Of a stretch of 64,000 bases of DNA, positions 33,246-45,200 are shown one piece after another (positions within the stretch are counted from its first letter, which is position 1; every line of letters starts with the position of its first letter). The notes beneath the pieces are model-generated. The model was not told the DNA's origin, made no database searches, and was given only the letters and a program-made list of their open reading frames with translations. Origin of the DNA: Antedon mediterranea (lineage: Eukaryota > Echinodermata > Crinoidea > Comatulida > Antedonidae). The stretch spans positions 19,095,201 through 19,159,200 of the forward strand of contig NC_092670.1 in NCBI RefSeq assembly GCF_964355755.1, read 5' to 3'. Position numbers and translations under genes: made by a program.

Positions 33246-36200
33246 TTAGAATTTGTTAAAAGTCAAAGGATACATAAGTTTTGGTTTTATATCGTTGTTT
33301 CTCATTTGATCAATTTGTTCTTTAGATTTGTCTATAGTACTCTCTAAACGTTGCTTCTGATCATGGCTTAGGTAATCATAAATCTGAAAACAAACAATAA
33401 TACAGTTCATTTTTTTTCCATCTGTCGTGAATATTCAACAATTGTGTAATTTAAAAAAAAATTTTTTGTTTATATTTCATATGCATCCAACAGCGAGTAA
33501 CTCGCCAATTACAGGAAGGGAACTATTTATATAATTTATCATGCTTATAAACTAAGTTTCATTTGAGGCTTAGGGAATGGAGTTCAAAGAGTCATGAGTT
33601 ACAAACCTGGCAGGAATGAACCCTGGACCTTGTGATTGGAACGCAAGCATGTTAACCACAGCTGCAATGTACAAAACGTTGTTTTGTACATTAATTACTG
33701 TATGAAGTTATCAGTTGATTTCATTACCTTATTTATGATATGCAGTATCATATGATAAGCGTTGGTTGATATTTGTGACCATGCTTTAAATGCTGTAATC
33801 AGGCTGACAAACCCATTCAGTAGATGTTCAATCCAGAACTTGTAGGACATAAACTGTAAAAAAGAACAAATAAACCAGAACCTTGCGGGTACTTCAAAAT
33901 AAACTTCATTCATTCATAAACAGGTAATTGTAAAACAAATGGTGTTTACATAATTATGGTTGAAGTCACTGAAGTAGAAAGAACTGGCATCTGCTCTTTA
34001 GCAGTGAATTAGATTCAGCACATTCAATGTAATTTTTTTACCAAATTACTGCTTTATATAATAGATCCCAAAAACAAAACACTGATACTGAATACCAAAT
34101 TTATGAAATACCATATTGTAAAGTTGAATAAGAGTTGGCGATATAAACAATGGTGATTGGACTTGTAACAGCAGCCTCACAAGGGCTCCATTCCATGGCT
34201 GTCTTAGTAATATGTCACCTGAGATAGAATAAAATAATATTATTGGTTTCTGAACCTATTTTTGAGAGGGTTATTGTCTATTTAAAAGTTGCCTACCGTA
34301 GACAGAATACATACCTTGTTCATTGTCTTTGCTACGTACATAGTTCAGAAGGCTTGTATAACATTTAATGGCTAACAAACTTTCACTGCCAGAATCCTAA
34401 AAAAAAATGTTTATTATATATATATATAAACAAATCAGGCACAGAACATTAATTATAAACTGCCCGGTGATATACTGAAATTTAATTAATTTATTTGAAA
34501 CGATAAAGATGAGGAAATCTGTGAGAATGAGAAAAAGTCGCCCCAACCGAGACTCGAACTCGGACCGCCTGCTTGATATGCAGATGTCCTAACCATTAGA
34601 CCACTGGGGCTTTCATGGTATTGTTCAAACTCGATATTTATATATTTTTTAACAGTAGAAACCCACCTTTGGGACACTCCTACTAAGGGGACACTCCTAC
34701 TAAGGGGACACTCCTACTAAAGGGACACTCCTACTAAGGGGACACTTTCCTGTGAAACAAATGATTTCTATTAAGGGGAAACTTTGACACAATTAATTCC
34801 GAAGGCATCTCCTTAATAGGGTTCCACTGTACCATCATAATGATATTTTGTAGATGTATAATTAAAAGCCTCAAGTGATCTGTTTTAATGTGAAGGTTCA
34901 TATCTTTATCTTGTAAAAGCTCATGTTGTCTATCGCCCTCTCTCAGTCGAATAAAGTTGTCTGGTGAAAAGTTTGTCTTGAAGATTGTTGTCCAAAAGTT
35001 TAATGCTGTATCTAAAAATAGCACAAAGCATAATATGCCTTTAATAATAATTAGCACAAAAATAGAAACTATGATATTACAAGCTATCCGATTATTAATG
35101 TTTGATCTGCCTAATCATAATAAATATTTAAAAAAAAACACTTGCATCTCTGAAAGGATAACTTATTGGTAGACACCAAATCACTCAACCATTTGATATC
35201 TACTTCTATCTTCAAACATGCCTACAAATAAATAAATACATTTACTTACATCGTACATTTTAAAAAGTGTTGGTGTACTTCTTTTAAATTAATAATTTTT
35301 CTTTTCACACTTACCTTTTGTCGATGTTGGTGTTGAAGTTCAAGCAGTGAGCTTAGTAAACTCAATATCGAGCATTTAAGAGCTTCACTTTCTTCTTGTA
35401 ACAGATTCTCAAACAGTTGTAGTAATGTTTTGTTTGATAAAAGAATAGATAGAACTAAACGAAGAAAAAAATAAAATAAATGTACAATATCATTTATAGC
35501 TGAAATATAGCTAGTAAAATCAGGTTTGCATACACTGTGTGCTATCAAATGAAAATTGAGTAAAGTTGAGAATGTTTCGATCTTCTACAAAGCTATGTCT
35601 GTATTTTAATCTCTTTTAGTGTAGCTTTACGATTTAAGTTTCATGATCGAGAATAGTATAATCTATTTGCACACATTAGACTTATATATGGCAGAATCAT
35701 CATTGATTATGGGTACATTTATCGCTTTAAACCATCTTGGTTATAGATTGATATTGAGTCATTGGTTTGTTGGTTGTTGTATTGAGTCTTACCACTAGTG
35801 TCTTGGTTGTTTACAGTAGCAAATAGCAAGCAATGAAGATAGTTGACAATCACAGACTTGGTGTTTATAGAGTTAATTGATTTAGTCAACATGTTTGTCA
35901 CTGTGAAAACAAAAGTAAAATAAATCAGTAGTGGCTATAGCAGACATGTATGTATGAATGAAATAGGAATTTTTATTTGAAATTAAATACCGTAATAGAC
36001 AAGCTTCAACTCTACAGCAGATGTCGAGTCCTGTGACTTCAGGTTTATTTCAGTTAACAACTTCAATAGTGACGATATTTTTGTTTCTGGAGAAAAAAAA
36101 GATATTAAACAATCCCAATATTTGATAGTACTTTTTTTTCCTGTAACCATATACTTTTTTCAGTTTTATATTAAAGGTTGTTACGTCTTCTATTCTTACC

Positions 36201-39200
36201 TGTGTCTGCATGAACACGATCTTGTAGAAACATTTCAATAACTATTTGTGGAAGTCTCTCTTGTAGTAAATGTATCATGTCAGAATTTAGAGTATTGTTA
36301 TTTGGGTAGATTGTATCAGCTGAGTTGATGTTATTTGGGCATGAAATGTCGGAATCAAAATCAATCATGTTAGAGAATCTGGTATCAGATGAGGAATTGT
36401 TTGCAAATGAAGAGTCAGAAATTGGATTAATTTTGTTTGAGCATGTTGCGTCAGAAACAGGATCGGCAGCCATTGATGGGTAAATGATTGATTTAATGAA
36501 CAGAAGACAGCGATTCGTAACTGCTTCATCTTCATTTAGAATAACATCCTAAAAAGAAAATTCAGTTATACTTATTAAGTCATGTGTTAAGTCAGGGGTC
36601 CCAAGTCTACCGCTACTCGCGGTAGTCTACCGCTTTTAGTACCCATCTACCGCGCTACCGCTATCTCGACGTTTTCTACCGCATTTTGATTTTTTTACCG
36701 CATTTTCAAATTTCCCCATATTTTTGGCCAAATTGATTTACGGTTACACCCAGCCTCAGCCCAGGTCAACAATAGTCAATAACCAGACAAAAGTGAGGCA
36801 GGATGTTGAAACAATGTCTATTCATGCAGTCTCCGTGGTCTATTATTGTATTTTTATTTGTATGCACTGCCATGCACGCTACTACACGCAGGACGTAGAA
36901 AAAAAAGAAGCGTGCAACCAACCGTGAATCAATCACGTGCTAACCGGAATACGCGATTATCAATTTTGGGAGGATCCAAGTTTTAACTAAATAAACGCTT
37001 TGATTACAAAGTGGTTGAGACACGTTTTTAATAGTTATTACATTTTTAAACACCCTCATAATTAATGAACTCTACCAATGTTGATCCGCTGCAAAGAACA
37101 ACAGATCGCACATCGCACGAGGTTGTTGAGGCGGTGTTTTATTTGGTTTTACTGTACGATCCGATAATACGAACATGTTAAATGATTTAAAAGGCATGGA
37201 TTCGCCAAGCAAGTAGGCCTACGTTTAATAAAAATAAAAAAAAGATTTTCGTAAGCTCTTTTGTTCAAACTTGTTATTTATTATATAGCAATAAGCCAAT
37301 GGCTGCTGTTTTGTATGTGTTTTTAAACCTAAATAAATAAATAAATAAATAAAATAATCCACCCGTTCCGGCATGCACGCTAGGCCTCTAGCCTAGCTAG
37401 GCCTACTCCTCGATCGATCGATGTTGCTGGTGGGGAATTTCCCAGCGATAAGAAATCGGCGAAATAGCTCATAAACGGCCTACATTTTAATGTTATATCT
37501 TTAATGCCAGTGTAATTACGTATGGATAAAACAATATAAAACTCAATGTTTTTCATCTGAAATAATATGTTAACTCGCGTAATGTAGCATAAGACGGATT
37601 CGGAATAGTTATTTCGATTGTTTTGGGGTTTTAAAATGGTAGCTAGCTAGGGCCTAGCTAGAAGTAGAAGCCCTAGGCTAGGCCTGTGCCTAAAAAAAAT
37701 GAGTAAATTCTATTGGGCAATACTATCATGTGCTTATTGTACATTATGTAATTAAGTTAAATTATTTTATATACTGAATATTAGTTAAAATACAGTATAT
37801 ATTTTTTACATTTTTTGTACTGAGGATGTGTCCATAAAAAAAATATTAGAATGTAAAAATACTGATGTATAAACCTATGTAAAAATTAAGCCAACTTATG
37901 TGTAAATATTGTATATACTGTATATGTAACATATTTAGTTAATTAAGAGACGTAAACGACACGCGTGTTGATTTTCGATTCCCCGCGTGTTGATTTTCGA
38001 TTCCCCGCGCGTTGACTTTCGACGCCCCGATGAATTGAATGTGGTTCACGACAAAATCTCCTGCGAATAGACTTTCCCAAGTTGGGACCTCTGGTTAAGT
38101 TATCTATCTCAACTATGAGAGAGATACTGTAGATTGGGCTGGAGATCATGGAATTAAGAATCGACTGGAGAGAACATCTTGTAGCCTTATGGGACATTAG
38201 CGTAAAGAGGAAAGGTAAGGTAAAAGATGTTAACTGCTGAACTACAGTATATTTTATATTCATCGAATTTTAAAAGCGTTCATTGGTCATTGTACACCTT
38301 CAATTACGTCATTTAATCATCTTAACTGACAATAGACGTATAAATAAATGTTCTTTGTTTTTAAATGTCTAGTATAGTTTTAAATATATGTTGCACTTAC
38401 TAATATATCTTCAATTAATTTGCTTCTAGAAATTGAGTCAAGACGTGCCATACCCTTTCTAAACATTTTTAGTGCATTACTATCTGTTATTCTGTTTAAC
38501 TTATCTCCATCTTTACTACTTTCAGTGTGGCTTTCTTCTTCTTCTGTACCATTGTCATCTGGTATTGTAGGTAAATTTATTAGCCACTGTACAAGCTAGA
38601 ATAAATTTAGATAATTTCTTATTTATTTTTTCATTCAATATTTAGTGATTATTTATATATAAATGAGAAGTTAAGTAACTTACAAATCCTCTTCTAATAT
38701 TCTGGGGTACATCTTGTGTCATGTAGGCCCATTGAATCAGCAAAGGGTTTTCATTAAAAATAACGGAGTAATCCATCTTCTCCAATACTCGAATCAATGA
38801 GGCTGGAGCTATTAGATCAAGTGGACAGACAAAACCATTTTTTATTCTTGAGATAGAATTTAGGCTAACTTATTGTAGATATCTAATTATGATAAAACAC
38901 TATTCTAAAAATACCTTTTTCCTTTATTATACTGTGTTGTCCCAAAGTTGCACTGTTAAAGCCAGTTGTATACAGATACATGAATTTTTTTAGACTTGAT
39001 TGGTCTAGATCAGATATGAGGCAGTGTTCACTGCTAAGATACAAGTTGAGACCTTCAAATACATCAATATCATTCGCTAACCTTAAAAACAAGTTTTTAA
39101 AAATTAATGTTTCTGTTACATACACTTAGTGTATATAAGTTTATGTACATTACTCAATTGCCTTTCTCAATTGTTTTAGACTTTAAACATAAATTACATA

Positions 39201-42200
39201 GTTAATTTTTTACTTACGGATCTCCATATATTGCCGCAAGGTACATCAAAGTAAGGCATGTGGACTGTAGGTCCAAAGGAGGGACAGATGAAGGGAGGAA
39301 GTACATTGAAGACTGCCCACGAAGGATAGCACAAATGTCGTATACTGGGCCTAAGAAAATATTATGAAAGAATTATGTACAACATATACATATAAAAAGG
39401 TGGTCTGTTACAGTTGGTCGACTTACAATTGATATCACCAATTACAGACTCCATCTTAGCTAGGCAGCTCTTGTCATTATCAGGTAGCAGATTGTGACAG
39501 AGGTTCAGCAGGAAAGAGTCCACTCGCTCCTTAACATCACAGTTGGCTTGCTGGCTACAAAACTGATTCTTTACACTTAGTGAAAGTTGAATGAAAGATG
39601 ACGAAGCTGTCGAAAAGAAACCCCAGTTTATTTACAAACTGAACTCTAATAACTGTACAACCAACTTTACTTATGGCTACTATTGAGTTTACAAAACTTA
39701 AAATAGCTATTTGTATATCTACCTAATTTGCTTGAAAATGATTTAATATCTATCACAGTTGAAATGTCATAAACGTGACAGAGGATACTGAAGAAGCACC
39801 TGCACACTTCTGCATCATCCAAGTGCTTGTAGTTCACCTGTATGCAAATGATAATATTGAATGTGTAATGTTTGTTAATGTAATGAAAATTTAAAATCAA
39901 GCACTTTGATAGAAAGTTTACATTATTTAAATAAATGCATTATGTATGTACCATTACATGTGGAATACAAATTGTATCCAGCATTTTGAGTAGGAATTCT
40001 ATAAATTGTTCAACATCTATCATCTCTTCGTCATCTGTAAGCTGGGAGTGTGGAGCCTTAAAGATACTAGCACTGGCAGTTGGATCACGTTGGCATAAAA
40101 TAGACAACCTGAAAAATTATAGAAATATATGTTAGATGATACACCAAAGCATTAATTTTAATACTTTAAATGTCTATGTCTGTGATGCATATATTTTTAA
40201 TGCACCATCTTAAGATGTTAAGCTGTTGTACCTCTTGTAAAACACTTTTAATTGTTATAACATATATACAGTACCTGAAAGCCCTTTCCATGACTGACAA
40301 ACCAACAGCCAAGCACTGTTTATTCTCATCATATCTTTTGTTTTTGTTTTCTTCGCTGGTGAGGGAAGCGGTTGAGGATCTGCTTGTCTTGGTGAGGTTG
40401 CTAAGAGATCCAATGTCTTTCCAAGTGTCCATGATAGCTCTCAATGGCTGCTCTAGTGCGTTGAAATCTACTGGATTTTTTAAATGGTCTTTTCTAGAAG
40501 ATTTACAAAAACTATTGTGTATAAAGAATTTTGCATGAAAAAATGTAATTCTTTCTCTACTCCCATTGAGAATATGGCGTAGTACTTCTGTCCTTTAAAA
40601 ATGTTGCCTTGGACGGCAGTCGCTGCCTCTAACCACTTTATATACACAGTGTTATAAAACATTAATTTGAGAATACCTTAGTAATTCTTGTAGAGCACCA
40701 CCTGCAGAACAGACAATACTAATCTGAGAATGCCTTAGACATCTGCATAGGAGACTACTCATTGCTTTCAGGAGGGAGCTGCTGGTAATAAGGCTAACAT
40801 TTGTTGGTTGTCTAAATAATAGTATTGAATACATTGTCAGCATTGAAATAATAAACATAGTAATGCTTTAATTGAAACATCTAATATATTTGATAAAAAC
40901 TAGATAACATGAACCTGTACCTGTTGAGCATCTTCTTTATCAACTCTAGCCTAAAATTAAAAAAAAATATTTTACTAAGGTTATTGCCTGGTCCCAAGTC
41001 CAGGATGCGAAAGGAGGAGGGTTGAGCTCAGGGTTAGCTACCCGGTCTCGGAAAAAACCAGTGGCTACAGAAACAGTAACAAAAGAAACTAAAGTAGCTA
41101 TGAATACGAAAGTAGGAGAAGTTACGGAAAACACTCGGCACAGAGAAGAAAGCAGGCTCCATGGAGTATCAATGACGGGTGCTGATCAAAGCCGAAAGGA
41201 AGTCAACATCTTGAAAAGCTCGATTCTCTCTGCCAAACATCGAACTAAATTTGCCACATGGAATGTACGAATTCTGTTCCAGTGCGGGAAACTAGACCAA
41301 GTTCTCAAAGAATTTGAAATTTATGGCCTTGAAATACTAGGAATCAGTGAAATGAGATGGACAGGTAAAGGAAAGATGAGCAAGGATAATAAGACAATCC
41401 TCTACTCTGGCCGTGACACTTTACACACCCATGGTGTCGGCATCATTTTAAGTAGGGAAGCAAACAAAGCATTAATTGGATGGACACCAGTAGATCACAG
41501 AACGGTGGTAAGCGGAAACCAGGAAGACCAGCTCCTACATGGAAGAGAACAATGGCAAAAGATCTGGAGAAAATGGGCCTCAATTGGGAGGATGCCAAGA
41601 TACAAGCGCTAAACCGAGTGAAATGGAGATCAGATGTTGCTGCCCAATGTTCTTTAGAGAACAGGAGGAACTAAGTCTAAGTAAGTAAGTATTAAAAAAA
41701 GATATACTTAGCCTAATATAAATATTGTTATTTTTATATATTTCTTACCCTTGACATAAGATGTCCTTATTTTTTAATTTCATGGCATGGTTAGTTGCCC
41801 TGACAACTGAATCCATTCCATAAACAGCATGGCACTCGTGGAAAAAATTGAGTGAATCTGTTAGAACTAGGAGGCAGCAAAATATGGAGCTGTGGAAACA
41901 AGTTACTTTCTTTAGTCACAGTCAATTGGCCACACTGGAAATTAACTGCACAGTACCAAAGCTGAACAACTATAATACAGTAGGCGTAGTGTATCAAACG
42001 CATTCCCATGATGAAAACCCTTTAATGACTACTTGGGATGCCTTCATAAAACATTTTACTTATTTTTATACATGAAGATAGGCCTACCTCAGAAAAATGA
42101 ATACAGTAGGCAATGTAGTAAATACCCATATGATCAAAACCCTTTACTAAATATCTTCATCAGCACATTTTCCCTATATTTATACATGGAGATAGGCCTA

Positions 42201-45200
42201 CCTCAGAAGAATGTCATTTGTTGTGGCAAGACACTCAAATAGGAACTCTGCTATATCTGCAGACAGTAAAGATTCAGTAAAAGTTGTTTGCTTTAAACTC
42301 TTCTCTGCCAAAACCAGCTGGGTTAAACATTGGACTACTGTAATTTGGTGAATGCCATTTCTACTCAGAAGCACCTGAATTTACAGAAAAGTTAGTTAGA
42401 GCAAAGTTTTATCAAATAGTGGCCAAACTTGAAATAACACAATAATAATAAGCCTTCACATTATTACCCTAGTAATAGTCAATTGTTATGTATTTACAGG
42501 ATTGTTCTAATGGTTATACAGTTCAAAATTGCTGTACCTTTTTAAAAGCAGAAGATGCAAGTCCGTAGTTGTCTGTTGCCATAATTTCATGTACTGAGCA
42601 CTCATTCTCAACAACTTTTTTTAGAAGCCCTATAAATACAGATTCATGTTTTATATTATTTAATGATCAACCCATTTTATGTCAAATATGACAATTTAAC
42701 CAATCCAATAAGTATTTATATATATATACATATTTTTAAAAATCTTTCCCGAATTCTATAAATGTTAAACATTACCTAATGAGTTCATTGTCAGCTCAGA
42801 AGAACTAGCAGAAGCAATGATTGCCAGTAGGTTTTTGATGAGCTCTTTTACAAGAGGTTCCTTGCAAATGTTGCTCATGTGACCCCCAGCAAGGTGAAGG
42901 AGGATGTATGTGATCGCTGATTGGATATTCTCCTCTGGGTACTTCAGCCCTGTCAACAGGTAGTCTGTAAAGTGTCCTATTAAAAATAATGAAATAAACA
43001 AGAAGTGTTTCTTACAAAAAAAATCTGCTCAACTTTTTGACATACAGTTTGAATTATTGTTCTTTCTTCATTAAATTGTATATATTTGTTATAATAAATG
43101 TGATTATGTGAGGAAATTACTTACTGTAAGATTGTTGGAGTAAATCAGCTAACGGAGGAATAGATTGCAGCAAACGACCAATCAGAGTCAGCGAAGGAAG
43201 ACTTTTCTGGAAGCTTGAATCCTGAAGGCACTATACATAAAGCAACAAAGAAGAGGTAACTGATTTCTATAGATCAGATATCACAGGGCTTCATCACTAA
43301 ACAATTTAACCACTGTACAACGTATAAAGCTCTGTCTACACTATCAAATTTTAGGTGAAAAAATGTGATGTGTCCATATATGAACACGATGATGTCATAT
43401 CACTACCATATTTGGGCACATTATTATTTTTTTTTTCAAACTAGTTTGGTAGTGTACAGCTTTATAGTATGTGAAATAAAGTTCATTGAAAGTTGTTAAG
43501 TCAAGTATGAAGTAATTAATATGGTAGGTACGATCACATTTCAATAATGTCTAAGGATGATTTAACACTATGTCTCAAACACATTACATTACATACAAAA
43601 CATTACAGTGGTAATTATTGTTTATGTCTGGTAATGCTATGCCAACAATGCAAGACTGACTCAAATCTTATTTTATTTTTAAGGTCCGAAATGTCTGTGG
43701 ACTTTAATTTTCAAACTTTAATTTATTAATTTATATGTAAAGGCCTTTATTCCACAGCTTTTATATTGCGCAATTGTTATATTACAGTACATATAGTTAA
43801 ATTCAATTTGAAATTCAATTTATTTATTCAAATAAATTCGACTTATTTATTCAAATAAATTCAATTTATGTATTCAAATATATATTTAATTTATTTAATA
43901 CAAAAAAACAGAAATTCCTAGTTTAGTGTAGGCAGCACCAATTATACACCAATTAATGACATTTCATGAAAATGACAGCAATTAGAATGATAATAAATTA
44001 TTAATCACAATCTATTAACCTTAAAGACGATAATAATGATTGTTTTTTTATTATTTTAATGTCAAAATCAATGAACTTATAATTTATACGTCCATGTTTT
44101 AACTATAATCAACCAAACTTAACTATGGTATCTTAATTTCAATTATTCCCTAGAGTGTACATCTTTTGAGCATATCCCTACATTTACCATTTGAATGGCT
44201 AGTGTATAGGCCATTCGCAACGACCATATAAGGGCATAAGGTGGCTTGTGGCAGCACAGCCTATCAACTGATTTCTTGATGAGGATTCGCATGCCACAGG
44301 CAGTTTAATCAAATAACAGCCTGATGAAAACTCATCATCAATCACATGCTAGGAGCTAGGCTGCCTAGCGGGTGTTATTAGAATAGACAGTAGCGCAGTG
44401 GGATGTTTATAGCTTGGCTCGTGCCATACTTCAGGCTCTTATCTTGTCATCTACTTTACCAATGTTAAAGTTGGACAACAAAAATGATGCTGCGGGTGTT
44501 AGAGAAAAAAGAATGTATTGACTAATTACACAATTTAAATTTATTATTTTTGTTTATTACTGTATAAGATATATTGTCTGAAAAATAAATGTAAATTTTG
44601 TTGACCATTTTAATGTCACATAATATTTATTATCTGATAAAACCGTAATTTAGGAAGTCAGCAAGAAAAATTGTCTGTCTTAAAAACGTTGATTAGTTTT
44701 TTTATTTTTTATGAACTGAAGTCATTTTTGTTCTTTTTATTTTTTTTTCAAACGTGAATAATTAATAAAACTTTAAAATGGTATATTCAAAGTATAACTT
44801 TTACAAAGTACAATTTTCTATGTATTTGGGACAACATTAACTATTTAATATTAAAATCCAATCCAACAATAGAACTCTATGTTACTTTATCTTTACTTTT
44901 TTACTGGTGCATTGATTCAGGATTCAAAAACTACAAAATAAATTGCTTTTAAAGTAGATTTTGTCTGCAAATAAAAGTGGCAATTAATAGGCTGTCACAA
45001 CTGTGTGAAAATATTTATAATTAAATTAGCATTCTTGTACAAATATTTACAAAAGGAATTTATAAATTAGGAAGTTGAATTATAATTGTTTTACCAGAGA
45101 TGTCACTTGATTCACAAGACCATACACTAAATCTTCATTCCTCAGTTGACAACAAACTTCAACAATTACTAGAAATATATGAAAAAGAACATAAACTGTT

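Noticed and set aside
41022-41612. 196-aa open frame as an endonuclease gene
   Set aside because: It is the remnant of an internally deleted LINE and joins two frames without introns.
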